Under the pieces are notes generated by a model. The model was not told where the DNA came from. It was given only the letters and a program-made list of their open reading frames with translations, and ran no database searches. The translations under genes and the position numbers were made by a program. Below, piece after piece: positions 1 to 7,574 of a DNA stretch of 64,000 nucleotides (positions are counted from its first letter, which is position 1; every line of letters begins with the position of its first letter). Origin of the DNA: JAFEBO01 sp036392375 (GTDB taxonomy: Bacteria > Planctomycetota > Phycisphaerae > Phycisphaerales > UBA1924). The DNA lies in NCBI GenBank assembly GCA_036392375.1, contig DASVYC010000105.1, positions 1 through 64,000 on the forward strand. The letters are read 5' to 3'.

Positions 1-4
1 GCGG

Positions 5-33
5 GTTTACCGACAGAAGTTGTTGTGTACACT
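5..33 (+). promoter_or_regulatory. Candidate sigma70-type promoter of the first gene
   Basis: TTTACC (5-10) and TACACT (28-33) are separated by 17 bases. The -10 box ends nine bases before the ATG at 43, and there is no Shine-Dalgarno sequence, so transcription would start almost at the start codon. This argues against the upstream in-frame GTG at 25, which falls inside the promoter. Seen by eye only. Confidence 0.35.
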
Positions 34-42
34 CGTCTTTCC

Positions 43-678
43 ATGAACGTCACCCGCGGCGGAGCCCGCGCGATCTCGGTTGAACCCCCGTCCCCCGCGC
101 GCGATGCGCGTCGCGAATCCTCGGTGTCTCCGTTGCAGCCACGACCAGCCGCCAACATCACGACCCGCCGTTTGTCGCCGAGTGATTCGCTGCAGGAACT
201 GACGGTTCTCCTGCACCGCGCGTACGCGAAACAGGTGGCGATGGGGCTGCAGCCGCTGGCGGGGCGGCAGACGGTGGACATCACCGAGAAGCGGGTGTTC
301 AGCGGCGAGTGCTACGTCGCGGTCGATCACATTCCGCTCGAGGAGGCGCGCACAAAGCAGAAGCTCGTGGGGACGATCCTGTTTCACGAGAGCGAGGAGA
401 GCAAGGGCCCGCCGTGGTTCGAGAAGCCGGAGGTCGCGAGCTTCTCGCAGCTCGCGGTGGACCCCGAGTACCAGGGCTTCGGCATCGGGCGGATGTTGCT
501 GGAGATCGTGGAGCGCCGGGCGGTGGAGGAGGGGGCGAAGGAGCTCGGCCTGTCGATGGCGGAGCCGGACCGGGAGCTGTACGACTTTTACATACGGCGC
601 GGGTATCGGTTCATCGAGCACTGGAAGTGGCCGTACACGAACTACCGCAGCGCGATTTTGAGCAAGACGCTGAAGTAG
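43..678 (+). CDS. GNAT family N-acetyltransferase
   Basis: A 211-residue protein with the acetyl-CoA-dependent N-acetyltransferase fold. The domain starts at about residue 44 (ITTRRLSPSD). The acetyl-CoA loop is visible in LAVDPEYQGFGIGRMLLEI (Q/RxxGxG type), followed by the C-terminal LYDFYIRRGYRF helix-strand typical of GNAT enzymes. The acceptor substrate cannot be told. The first 40 or so residues are Pro/Arg-rich and unlike the family, so the true start may be further in (GTG at 124), although the candidate promoter favours ATG 43. The frame is also open to the window edge, so a longer protein cannot be excluded. It is followed 97 bases later by an ABC ATPase in the same direction. Confidence 0.82.
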   Translation: MNVTRGGARAISVEPPSPARDARRESSVSPLQPRPAANITTRRLSPSDSLQELTVLLHRAYAKQVAMGLQPLAGRQTVDITEKRVFSGECYVAVDHIPLEEARTKQKLVGTILFHESEESKGPPWFEKPEVASFSQLAVDPEYQGFGIGRMLLEIVERRAVEEGAKELGLSMAEPDRELYDFYIRRGYRFIEHWKWPYTNYRSAILSKTLK

Positions 679-763
679 ACTGGTGGAGGAAGGTGCGCGG
701 GTCGTGCGCCCTCCGGGCGCGGAAGCGCGGACACAGACGCGGGAGCGAATGCCGCGTGCGTGC

Positions 764-769
764 TACGTT
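764..769 (+). promoter_or_regulatory. -10-like box six bases before an ATG (leaderless candidate)
   Basis: TACGTT is followed by six bases and then the ATG of the ABC ATPase gene. No purine-rich ribosome binding site lies between them, so the mRNA may begin at the start codon. No convincing -35 box is visible. Confidence 0.3.
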
Positions 770-775
770 GTTGTC

Positions 776-1618
776 ATGTCCGGCACGGCCGAAACTCCGC
801 CAATCCTCCGCGTGCGCGGCTTGGAGGTGCGTTTTCCGATGCGCTCGGGGCTGCTGCAGCGGGTGACATCGCACACGCGCGCGGTGGACGGCGTGGACTT
901 TGAGATCAACCAGGGCGAGACGCTGGGGTTGGTCGGTGAATCGGGGAGCGGGAAGTCGACGGTGGGGCGTGCGGTGCTGGGGCTGGTGGACGCGGCCGCG
1001 GGAACGGTGGAGTTTGAGGGGCGCGACATCCGGCGGCTGGGGCGGCGCGAGCTGCGTGCGGCGCGGCGGCACATGCAGATGATCTTCCAGGACCCGGCGG
1101 GCTCGCTGAACCCGCGCCTGCGCGTGGGCACCAGCGTGGGCGAGCCGTTGGTGGTACACGGCGTGGTGACCGATCGACGCGAGTTGTTCAGGCGGGTCGG
1201 GGCGCTTCTGGAGCGCTGCGGCATGCCGGCGGCGAGCGCGGATCGGTACCCGCACGAGTTCTCCGGCGGGCAGCGGCAGCGGCTGGCGATCGCCCGCGCC
1301 CTGGCGCTCGAGCCGCGGCTCTTGATCTGTGACGAACCCACCAGCGCGCTCGACGTGTCGATCCAAGCGCAGATTCTCAACCTGCTCACTGACCTGCAGC
1401 GCGAGCTGAAGCTGAGCTACCTGTTCATCAGCCACGACATGAACGTGATCCAGCACATCTGCCACCGGGTGGCGGTGCTGCTCAAGGGCAAGATCGTCGA
1501 GATCGGGACGCGGGACGAGGTGCTGCAGACGCCGCGGCACGAGTACACCCAGCGGCTGCTGAGCGCGGTGCCGGTGCCGGACCCGACGCGACGCAAAGTT
1601 CCAACGGGTACTGGCTGA
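776..1618 (+). CDS. Oligopeptide/dipeptide-type ABC transporter ATP-binding protein (OppF/DppF-like)
   Basis: A 280-residue cytoplasmic ATPase subunit that would power import of peptides or similar solutes through a membrane permease. All ABC hallmarks are present: Walker A GESGSGKST (54-62), Q-loop IFQDP (Q105), signature SGGQRQR (163-169), Walker B LLICDE (182-187) with TSALD, and the switch His at 220 (ISHD). The C-terminal HEYTQRLLSAVPVPDP is the short tail characteristic of OppF/DppF rather than of lipid or drug exporters. No permease or binding-protein gene lies beside it, so the rest of the transporter must be elsewhere or it is an orphan subunit. An in-frame upstream ATG (683) adds 31 residues unlike the family, so 776 was chosen. 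Confidence 0.9.
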   Translation: MSGTAETPPILRVRGLEVRFPMRSGLLQRVTSHTRAVDGVDFEINQGETLGLVGESGSGKSTVGRAVLGLVDAAAGTVEFEGRDIRRLGRRELRAARRHMQMIFQDPAGSLNPRLRVGTSVGEPLVVHGVVTDRRELFRRVGALLERCGMPAASADRYPHEFSGGQRQRLAIARALALEPRLLICDEPTSALDVSIQAQILNLLTDLQRELKLSYLFISHDMNVIQHICHRVAVLLKGKIVEIGTRDEVLQTPRHEYTQRLLSAVPVPDPTRRKVPTGTG

Positions 1619-1683
1619 CGTGCGAGCCGGTGCGGCTGCGCGGTCGAACAACTGAGAACACATGCATCGCGGAGAACGCGTGG

Positions 1684-1916
1684 GGAAAGGCATTTCACCA
1701 CGGAGAGCACGGAGGTCACGGAGAAAGGCAGGGACATGCGGGGTTCATGCCCGCGGGTTCGGTGGCGATTGGTCTCTACTCCATGCTCTCTGTTTTCTCC
1801 GTGTTCTCCGTGGTCAATCTCTTCTTGCCTTCCTCGGCGTTCTCCGTGTCCTCCGCGGTGCAATGCCTGCCGCTGACCATGGCACCGGGATGAGGACGCC
1901 CGGCTCGCGTGTCGCG
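1684..1916. repeat. Intergenic inverted-repeat element, copy 1
   Basis: This fills most of the gap after the ABC gene. The left arm is built from CACGGAG units (CACCACGGAGAGCACGGAG and on); the right arm has the complementary TTCTCCGTG units and ends in CTCCGCGGTGCAATGCCT, which pairs with AGGCATTTCACCACGGAG at the left with two mismatches in 18. The interior (CCGCGGGTTCGG, TGGTCTCT) is shared with copy 2, and GAGGACGCCCGGCTCGC near the right edge recurs in copies 2 and 3. Frames through it encode only His-Gly-Glu-rich nonsense. See the other copies at 5688, 53748 and 63626. Confidence 0.8.
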
Positions 1917-1936
1917 GGCAACGTGATTGTGGGTCT

Positions 1937-2863
1937 TCACCACCGCCGCAGGACCGTCACCCGATCCGGCGCATCGCCGGGCAGCGAGCCTCGGCGCAGG
2001 GTGTACAGCGGTGCCTGGGGTTCGCAGTTGAAGCGCAGTGGCAGGACGGCGGTGCCCAGGCCGCGAGAGATACACAGCAAGGTGTCCCGGAGCCTCAGTA
2101 CGCCGCTGGCGAGGTTGGCGGGCATGTCGCAACTGGTGTGCGGCGCGAAGGAGGCGTGGGGGCGGATCTGGCCGCCGTGGGTGTGGCCGCAGAAGACCAG
2201 CGGGAGTCCGAGGCGGGCGGCGGTGTAGATCTCGGTGGGGTAGTGCACGAGCGCGAGCGTGAAGGGGCGAGACTCCTCGGCAGACTCGGCGGCGTGCAGG
2301 AGGTTCTCGGGGAAGCCGGTGCCGACGATGCGGAGCGTGGCGATGCCGGAGCGGACGAGCACGCTCTCGTCGTGGAGCCAGCGGATGCCGGGGAGCTGGG
2401 ACGCGGCGCGGGTGAAGGCGGCGGTGTCGTGGTTGCCGCCGACGGCGAAGGCGCCGAGGCGGGTGTTCCAGTTGTCGCGGAGCTCGGCGAGTGCGGCGAG
2501 CGCGGCGGGCTCGTCGCCCGGGTGGGTCATGAAGTCGCCGGTCAGAAGGATGAGATCGACGGCGACTTCGCGGAGGGCTTGGACGAGGGCGAGGTGATGA
2601 CCCGGGCGTGGGCGGGTGGAGCGGATGTGGGCGTCGGAGAGGTGGAGAACGGTGTGGCCGTCGAACTCGGGGGGAACCGTGGGGTGGACGAGATCGAAGG
2701 GCTCGATGGGGAACCGGGGCGGGCGGCGGCGGGATGGCGGGCGCGGCGAAGGCGGGGCGATGACGCGTGCGCCGGGAGTTGTTTGGGTGGGCTGGGGATG
2801 TGACTCGCCACGGGAGTGGGGGGCGCTGGGGGTGTGGGGGAGGTTGGTGTCGGGGTCGATCAT
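1937..2863 (-). CDS. Metallophosphoesterase (calcineurin-like, YkuE/YaeI type)
   Basis: A 308-residue predicted two-metal phosphohydrolase. The metal-binding motifs occur in canonical order: HLSDAH (74-79), LTGD (107-110), GGNHD (142-146), a His in LALVHYPTE, and FCGHTHGGQ near residue 220. Relatives of this subgroup hydrolyse nucleotide- or lipid-linked phosphates such as UDP-diacylglucosamine, but the substrate here is not determined. The N-terminal 50 residues are Pro/Arg-rich with no clear signal peptide. ATG at 2863 was chosen over an earlier in-frame ATG at 2992 because AAAGG lies just upstream and because the longer start would run into the divergent gene at 2985. It is convergent with the ABC gene across repeat copy 1. 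Confidence 0.88.
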   Translation of the reverse strand: MIDPDTNLPHTPSAPHSRGESHPQPTQTTPGARVIAPPSPRPPSRRRPPRFPIEPFDLVHPTVPPEFDGHTVLHLSDAHIRSTRPRPGHHLALVQALREVAVDLILLTGDFMTHPGDEPAALAALAELRDNWNTRLGAFAVGGNHDTAAFTRAASQLPGIRWLHDESVLVRSGIATLRIVGTGFPENLLHAAESAEESRPFTLALVHYPTEIYTAARLGLPLVFCGHTHGGQIRPHASFAPHTSCDMPANLASGVLRLRDTLLCISRGLGTAVLPLRFNCEPQAPLYTLRRGSLPGDAPDRVTVLRRW

Positions 2864-2984
2864 GCCTTTGGAAAGCCTTCGCTGGTGGAAGGTAGTATCA
2901 TCGAGGCCCATTCGGGAGACCGACGGGGCACAGAGTCGCCGGGACGGCGGTTGAGTCCGCCTTCGCAGTTGCAGGAGCCGCACG

Positions 2985-3836
2985 ATGGCCAAGATGTTCT
3001 ACTCGCTCGAGGAAGCCGCCGCCAAGCTGAAGGTCTCGACCGAAGAGGTGAAGGCGATGGCCGATCGTCGGCAGCTCGAGGCCTTCCGCGACCGCGACCG
3101 CCTGATGTTCAAGGTGGAGCAGGTTGATCTGCTCTCGGGCGGCAAGGGCGACGACGAGATCCCGCTCGCCGAGTCGGGCGAGCTCGAACCGATCGGGCTT
3201 GCGAGCAGCGGCTCGGGCGCCAGCATGGGCAGCGGCATCGGCCTGGGCGGCTCGGGCGTGGCCGAGAGCCCCAAGGAACAGACTGGCATCAGCATCTTTG
3301 ACGCTGACGCGACGGATGACTCCGATCCCTCGGCGGTGACGCGCATGACCTCGGCCCCGCTGGCGGGTCTGGGCGCGACGGCTGCGGGCGATTCGTCCGC
3401 CGGGTCGGGCATCATGGACCTGACCCGTGACGGGACGGGCCTGGGCGCGGGATTGATGGAAGACGCGTACGGCGCGACGGCGAACGCCGGCTCGGGCTCG
3501 GTGGACCTCGGCGGCAGCAAGGCCGGCATCGAGGGCGGCGGGCTTTTCGAGGGCGGCGGCGGCGAGATCGCGGCGCCCGGGGCGGGGATGTCGATGGCGG
3601 CGATGGTCGCGGCGGAGCCCTACGACGGCCCGGGCTCGGGCCTGGTCGGCGGCCTGGCGTTCGGCGCGATCGTGACGCTGCTCTTGAGCGTGTTCACGGT
3701 GATCCTAGTGCTGTCGGGCTCGGGCGCGGAGCTGCTCGAGGCCCTGGGCTCGAACCTCCTGATCGTCGTGGGTGTGCTGGGCATCTTCACCGCGGTCGCC
3801 GCGGTGATCGGATGGGTCATCGGCAAGCGGAGCTGA
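2985..3836 (+). CDS. HTH-domain protein with low-complexity linker and two C-terminal membrane segments
   Basis: A 283-residue protein in three parts. Residues 4-48 (FYSLEEAAAKLKVSTEEVKAM) look like a MerR/excisionase-type winged helix-turn-helix. Residues 60-215 are an acidic Gly/Ser/Ala-rich linker. Residues 220-283 hold two hydrophobic helices (AIVTLLLSVFTVILVLSG and LIVVGVLGIFTAVAAVIGWV) and end GKRS. A DNA-binding-like head on a membrane tail is unusual. I recall similar architectures in planctomycetes, but no function is established. The start has AGGAG ten bases upstream. It is divergent from the metallophosphoesterase, so the 120-base gap should hold both promoters. Confidence 0.8.
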   Translation: MAKMFYSLEEAAAKLKVSTEEVKAMADRRQLEAFRDRDRLMFKVEQVDLLSGGKGDDEIPLAESGELEPIGLASSGSGASMGSGIGLGGSGVAESPKEQTGISIFDADATDDSDPSAVTRMTSAPLAGLGATAAGDSSAGSGIMDLTRDGTGLGAGLMEDAYGATANAGSGSVDLGGSKAGIEGGGLFEGGGGEIAAPGAGMSMAAMVAAEPYDGPGSGLVGGLAFGAIVTLLLSVFTVILVLSGSGAELLEALGSNLLIVVGVLGIFTAVAAVIGWVIGKRS

Positions 3837-4033
3837 GCTAGCAGTTCGCTTTGATTTGTCTACAACTCGACCACCAGAGTGATAGGCTATTATCTTCAGT
3901 CGCCGCATGAAATCGTGCGGAGATGGACTAGCTTCCTACGCACTCGACGGTGCGTGGCACCCTCAGGAATGGGGACGCTTTGTGGAAGCGGTTCGCCGGA
4001 ATGGCAGTCTCTGACGGGACAGGAGCTCTCACT

Positions 4034-4498
4034 ATGGCTCATTTTGATGAGCGGATTTTGAATGAGATCGATGAACTCGGAAAGCAGACGGGTGCCCTTG
4101 CCGATCGTTTGGGCACCCTTATCAGGAACGCCGAGCAGCATCTCCAACGGCTTCCAGGCAAAGTGGAAGCTCAGTACGTTCACTGGTTCGATAACAAGAA
4201 AACCCCCCCAATTCGAATTCGGTTTCGTCGCAACCCCAGATCTGCTTCAGCAAGCTGGGGTTTTTTTGTTGAGCAGGCGTCGAGTGTCAACTACATTGCC
4301 AAGGTGGCTCAGTTCGATGTCGCAGAAACCTCACTGGTAGAAGCAAATCTGCCCCTAAAGGTCCTCGCGGTTGAGGCCATCCCCGGAATCTTCGCTGCAG
4401 TTCGCGACGCGCAAAGATCCATGTCCGAACGCCTTCTGCCAGCCGTGAAGTCGCTCGAATCTATGGTCTACGCCCTCGAAACGAAGGGGGGCGTGTGA
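4034..4498 (+). CDS. Hypothetical protein, lower-GC island
   Basis: A 154-residue protein of unknown family. The first 45 residues (DERILNEIDELGKQTGALAD) look like an amphipathic helix or coiled coil. The middle is basic (PPIRIRFRRNPRS) and the C-terminal half is mostly helical. There is no signal peptide. ATG 4034 has a well-placed GGAG, while the frame upstream to 3950 has none. Base composition is visibly poorer in G+C than in flanking genes, and codons such as AGA, TTT and TCA are used, suggesting foreign origin. A perfect terminator-like hairpin lies inside the coding sequence. It is followed after three bases by a small membrane-protein gene, probably co-transcribed. Confidence 0.65.
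   Translation: MAHFDERILNEIDELGKQTGALADRLGTLIRNAEQHLQRLPGKVEAQYVHWFDNKKTPPIRIRFRRNPRSASASWGFFVEQASSVNYIAKVAQFDVAETSLVEANLPLKVLAVEAIPGIFAAVRDAQRSMSERLLPAVKSLESMVYALETKGGV
4232..4267 (+). terminator. Intrinsic-terminator-like hairpin inside a coding sequence
   Basis: AACCCCAG (4232-4239) pairs perfectly with CTGGGGTT (4255-4262) across a 15-base loop, and a run of seven T (4261-4267) overlaps and follows the stem. By sequence this is a textbook Rho-independent terminator, yet it lies in the middle of the gene at 4034-4498. Confidence 0.5.
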
Positions 4499-4501
4499 TC
4501 A

Positions 4502-4729
4502 ATGGCCAATCAAACAACCTTTCCACGGGCGTCCCGATTCGTCCGAGCGACATCGGCCAGTAGCATGGTGCTGTCATTTTTGGTGGTCGTCACGGCTTCA
4601 ATTGCTGGACGAGAGATTCAAACGAGCGTCGTAAGCGCCAGTGCTGCCTTTGGCACCATTGGCGCTTTCCTTCTTTGGGGCCGCCCGATCGAGATCCCGT
4701 TTGGACTGGGACGGCGCCAGCGAAAATAG
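4502..4729 (+). CDS. Small membrane protein, unknown
   Basis: A 75-residue protein with two hydrophobic stretches (SMVLSFLVVVTASIAG and AFGTIGAFLLWG) and a basic C-terminus (GRRQRK), consistent with a small inner-membrane protein. The start lies three bases after the stop of the preceding gene, with a G-rich ribosome binding site (AAGGGGGG) in that gene's last codons, so the two look co-translated. It shares its neighbour's lower G+C. No family is recognised. Confidence 0.6.
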   Translation: MANQTTFPRASRFVRATSASSMVLSFLVVVTASIAGREIQTSVVSASAAFGTIGAFLLWGRPIEIPFGLGRRQRK

Positions 4730-4768
4730 AGTTCCTCGACGCGGTCACCCTTTCCTCCAAACCGTCGA

Positions 4769-5449
4769 CTAGTTGATTGGCCGAGTCGCTTCGGTCTGAC
4801 AACGCATCAATAGCTGGCCGTTGTTGATAGTGATCGCGGTGATGCGGACGTGGCGTCCGTCTTCGAGGCGGATCGAGGCGCCTGGGAGCGCGGGCTGCGC
4901 GCCGGTGATGATCGGCCACAGCGGTCGCTCCTGCGTGCGTTCGAGCATGGAGCGGGCGGAACCGGCGAGCCAGGTGATCGGGAGCGTGAGCGAGCCGACG
5001 CCGGCGCGGGGTGAGACGAGGCGCAGGCCGTCGGGGTCGAGGCGGGGTGCGGCGCCGAGCGAGACGACCGAGTTCTTCTCCACGGCGGCGGCGATCCACA
5101 GGCGCGAGGAGCCGAAGCAGGCCTGCACGCTCGTGATCTCCCGTGGCCAGTGAGCGCGATCGTCGAGGTTGCGGACCCACTCGGGGAGCTTGCAGGCGAG
5201 CCAGGCGGTGGCCTCGTCCTCGGTGATGGTGAGCGTCCATTCGTCGCCGGTGGCGCCGGTTGCGGGGTCAACGAGGCCCCTGTATTTGTAGAGCTGGGTG
5301 ATGACGCGGTTCTCGACGCGCTGCGCGAGGTCCATCAGCACGGGGTCGCGTGGGTTGAGGACGCGGAACCACGCGGGTGTGCGGGCCGAGAGCAGATAGA
5401 GGAGGACAAAGAGGGCCGCGGCGGCGGTGATGCACCAGACGCCGAGCAT
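4769..5449 (-). CDS. Hypothetical membrane-anchored protein
   Basis: A 226-residue protein that begins with a strong membrane segment (MLGVWCITAAAALFVLLYLL) followed by a mixed soluble domain containing GDEWTLTITEDEATAWL and WPREITSVQACFGSSRLWI. This resembles a single-pass protein with an extracytoplasmic beta-rich domain; no family is recognised. The frame stays open upstream to 5926, but that part runs through repeat copy 2 and is not believable. Between 5449 and about 5640 the frame still reads like protein, and an overlapping frame offers a start at 5693 (MPFLSRFFVLFVLGIQAIIF), so the true N-terminus may be longer or shifted. Confidence 0.68.
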   Translation of the reverse strand: MLGVWCITAAAALFVLLYLLSARTPAWFRVLNPRDPVLMDLAQRVENRVITQLYKYRGLVDPATGATGDEWTLTITEDEATAWLACKLPEWVRNLDDRAHWPREITSVQACFGSSRLWIAAAVEKNSVVSLGAAPRLDPDGLRLVSPRAGVGSLTLPITWLAGSARSMLERTQERPLWPIITGAQPALPGASIRLEDGRHVRITAITINNGQLLMRCQTEATRPIN

Positions 5450-5687
5450 CGCGAGCGAGCCGTGGCGGCCGCGTGCGGAACCGATGGCCAGACGAGTGCC
5501 GCGGCGGAGATGCGGGAGCGCGATCGAGCCTCGGCGCGCGACAGAGAAGGCGTGGCGGAGGGCGGCGGCGATGGCTTCGCCGGCGCGTTCCGCGACGGCG
5601 TGCAGCCCGCGGCCCCAAGCGGGCGGTGGGGGCGAAGATGATCGCTTGGATGCCAAGGACGAAGAGTACGAAGAAGCGGGAGAGGAA

Positions 5688-5930
5688 AGGCAACTCACCA
5701 CGGAGCGCATGGAAGGCACGGAGAAAGGCACGGACAGGAGGGTTTCAAGCCCGCGGGTTCGGCGGCGACTGGTCTCTGCTCCACTCGGTCTGTTTTCTCC
5801 GTGTTCTCCGTGACCTCTGTGGTCAATTTCTTCTTGCCTTCCTCGGCGTTCTCTGTGTTCTCCGCGGTGCAATGACTCCCGCGGACCTTGGCGCCGGGGC
5901 GAGGACGCCCCGGCTCGCTGGTACATACGC
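5688..5930. repeat. Intergenic inverted-repeat element, copy 2
   Basis: Same family as copy 1. The left arm is CACCACGGAGCGCATGGAAG and on. The shared interior includes GCCCGCGGGTTCGGCGGCGA and TGGTCTCT. The right arm is TTTTCTCCGTGTTCTCCGTG to CTCCGCGGTGCAATGA. It is followed by GGGGCGAGGACGCCCCGGCT, a module repeated in copy 3. Confidence 0.8.
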
Positions 5931-5946
5931 GTGTGGGAGAGGAGAC

Positions 5947-5969
5947 GGCGGGGCCTGGAAGGCCCCGCC
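5947..5969. repeat. GC-rich palindrome
   Basis: GGCGGGGCC (5947-5955) pairs perfectly with GGCCCCGCC (5961-5969) around a TGGAA loop. There is no T-run on either side, so it is not a classical terminator. It sits between repeat copy 2 and the rpsI terminator. Confidence 0.6.
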
Positions 5970-5992
5970 CCGCGCCAACGGTGGCGGCAATG

Positions 5993-6023
5993 AAAAAGAC
6001 CCGCGATCGCTCGCGGGTCTTTT
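5993..6023 (-). terminator. Intrinsic terminator of the rplM-rpsI operon
   Basis: AAAAGACCCGCG (5994-6005) and CGCGGGTCTTTT (6012-6023) form a perfect 12-base stem with a 6-base loop. Read on the minus strand it ends in a T-run (TCTTTTTCA). It lies 38 bases past the rpsI stop, as expected. A/T tails on both sides make it potentially bidirectional. Confidence 0.85.
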
Positions 6024-6061
6024 CGGTGATGGGCTGGGATCCAGAAACTCGAAAGGCTGGA

Positions 6062-6613
6062 TCAGCGCTTGCTGAACTGGAAGCGACGGCGGGCGCCGGC
6101 CTGGCCGTACTTCTTACGCTCGACCTCGCGGCTGTCGCGGGTGAGCAGGCTCATCTCGCGGAAGCGGGCCTCGAGGGTCGGGTCGAAATCGACCAGAGCG
6201 CGGGCAACGGCGAGGCGGCAGGCCTGGGCCTGGCCCATCGTGCCGCCGCCGTGGCAGCGGATGACGACGTGCATCTTCTCGAGGAGGCTGGCCGAGCGGA
6301 GAGCCTCGGTGACATCGTTGCGGTCGCGGAGCTCGGAGAAGTACTGCTCGAGCGTCTTGGTGGCGCGCTTGCCTTCCTTCTTGGCGGCCTTGCTGTCGCG
6401 ATCGACCTCGAAGACGATGCCGGCATCAACGCCCTTGGCGGGCTTGAGGCGGACGCGGGCGACGGCGCTCTTGCGGCGACCGGTGCCCCACCACCAACCG
6501 TGGCGGTCGGCGGGCTTGGCGGTGCGGAGCGGACGGGGCGCCGGGGCCTCGCCGGGGACGGCGGGCGTCGCGCTGAGGCCCGCGGGGATATTGAGACCAG
6601 AGATCGTGCTCAT
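6062..6613 (-). CDS. rpsI: 30S ribosomal protein S9
   Basis: A 183-residue small-subunit protein. The core from about residue 42 has the S9 signature: GTGRRKSAVARVRLKP, an internal CHGGGTMGQAQACRLAVARAL, and the C-terminal KKYGQAGARRRFQFSKR whose basic tail reaches the P-site tRNA. The first 40 residues (Pro/Ala-rich, ending ADRHGWWW) are an extension beyond the roughly 130-residue bacterial norm; extended S9 N-termini occur in other lineages. It lies 89 bases downstream of rplM on the same strand, the widely conserved L13-S9 operon, and is followed by a strong terminator. The ribosome binding site is modest (GAGAGAAACAC before ATG). Confidence 0.96.
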   Translation of the reverse strand: MSTISGLNIPAGLSATPAVPGEAPAPRPLRTAKPADRHGWWWGTGRRKSAVARVRLKPAKGVDAGIVFEVDRDSKAAKKEGKRATKTLEQYFSELRDRNDVTEALRSASLLEKMHVVIRCHGGGTMGQAQACRLAVARALVDFDPTLEARFREMSLLTRDSREVERKKYGQAGARRRFQFSKR

Positions 6614-6702
6614 GTGTTTCTCTCGTGTGAGGCTTGTTCTTCAGCGGCGGGCGTTGGCCTCGGCCGCGTGTGTGCGGGTGATGAGACTCAGGAGACCTTC
6701 AG

Positions 6703-7143
6703 TTAGGAAACCTTCAGTTCCTTGGGCTTGTGCATCGCGTGCGGGTGCTCGCTGCCCTTGACGACGTGGAGGCCCTTCAGCATGAGGCGGCTGAGGCGGT
6801 TCTTGGGGAGCATGCGACGGACCGCGTCCTTGACAAGGGTTTCCGGGTCGCGCTCGCGCACCTGGCCGTAGGTCTGGGTCTTGAGACCACCGGGGTACTC
6901 GGTGTAGCGCATCTTGAGGCGCTGGGTGGCCTTGTTGCCGGTCAGTTCGACCTTCTCGGCGTTGAGGACGATCACCTGCTCGCCGCAGTCGACATGGGGG
7001 GTGTAGTCCGGGCGGTGCTTGCCGATGAGGACGATGGCGACCTCGCTGGCGAGGCGGCCGAGCGGGATGCCCGCGGCGTCCACGACCCGCCAGGTCTTGG
7101 AGCCCGAACCGGGCTTGAGCAACGATGTCTGACGACGATGCAT
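6703..7143 (-). CDS. rplM: 50S ribosomal protein L13
   Basis: A 146-residue large-subunit assembly protein. It shows the L13 hallmarks WRVVDAAGIPLGRLASEVA, KHRPDYTPHVDCGEQVIVLNA, and the PE..VKDAVRRMLPKNRLSRLML block followed by HPHAMHKPKEL. ATG 7143 is fixed by a strong GGAGGT seven bases upstream and by the family N-terminus; the frame remains open further upstream without resembling L13. It is the first gene of the rplM-rpsI pair. Its promoter should lie in the 7144-7487 gap. Confidence 0.96.
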   Translation of the reverse strand: MHRRQTSLLKPGSGSKTWRVVDAAGIPLGRLASEVAIVLIGKHRPDYTPHVDCGEQVIVLNAEKVELTGNKATQRLKMRYTEYPGGLKTQTYGQVRERDPETLVKDAVRRMLPKNRLSRLMLKGLHVVKGSEHPHAMHKPKELKVS

Positions 7144-7487
7144 AACCGACCTCCGATAGGTGCGGCGTGCTCGCGTTCCGCGTCGACGGGGATAGCCAAG
7201 GTGGCCACAACCGTGCGATGGGACGACGAGGCGTCCGGACCTTCCAACTCGCCGCCTACTGGGCGGGGCAGGCTCGGGGGGTGAACCCGAGCAGGTTTTT
7301 CCCAATTGGGAGAGACAAGGTTAGGCGGGACCGGAGGTTGGGGCAAGGAGCCGGACCGAGGCCCGGACCGCCAACCGGACCACCAGTGGGACCGGCCTCC
7401 CGGCCGGTCGACAGGCGGGTGGAAGTGGGGGTGGACAAAGGAGTAAGGAAGGCCGGCCGGAGGCTGGGACTTGTAATTGGAAAGACA
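7144..7487. other. Intergenic region upstream of rplM
   Basis: About 340 bases without a credible gene. It must hold the rplM-rpsI promoter, but I see no clear -35/-10 pair. A GGACCGG/CCGGTC-rich stretch (7325-7400) is full of short self-complementary segments. Long open frames crossing it on both strands are GC-driven artefacts. Confidence 0.5.
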
Positions 7488-7513
7488 GCGGCACCGCATT
7501 GCTGCGGTGCCGC
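7488..7513 (-). terminator. Hairpin after the four-module dockerin gene
   Basis: GCGGCACCGCA (7488-7498) and TGCGGTGCCGC (7503-7513) form a perfect 11-base stem with a TTGC loop, 61 bases past the stop codon of the minus-strand gene at 7575. The following minus-strand sequence TGTCTTTCC is only moderately T-rich, so this is a probable terminator. Confidence 0.6.
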
Positions 7514-7574
7514 GGCGGGATCGGCCGGTGCGTTGCGGGACGCACCGGCGGAGGCGTGGTCAGAGGGAAAGGGG

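Noticed and set aside
1417..2228. Short open frames in repeat copy 1 encoding His-Gly-Glu-rich proteins
   Set aside because: They are translations of the CACGGAG inverted repeat; the same pseudo-protein appears in copy 2.
5450..5926. N-terminal extension of the gene at 4769 to position 5926
   Set aside because: It runs through repeat copy 2; the far N-terminus is the same repeat-derived sequence as in copy 1.
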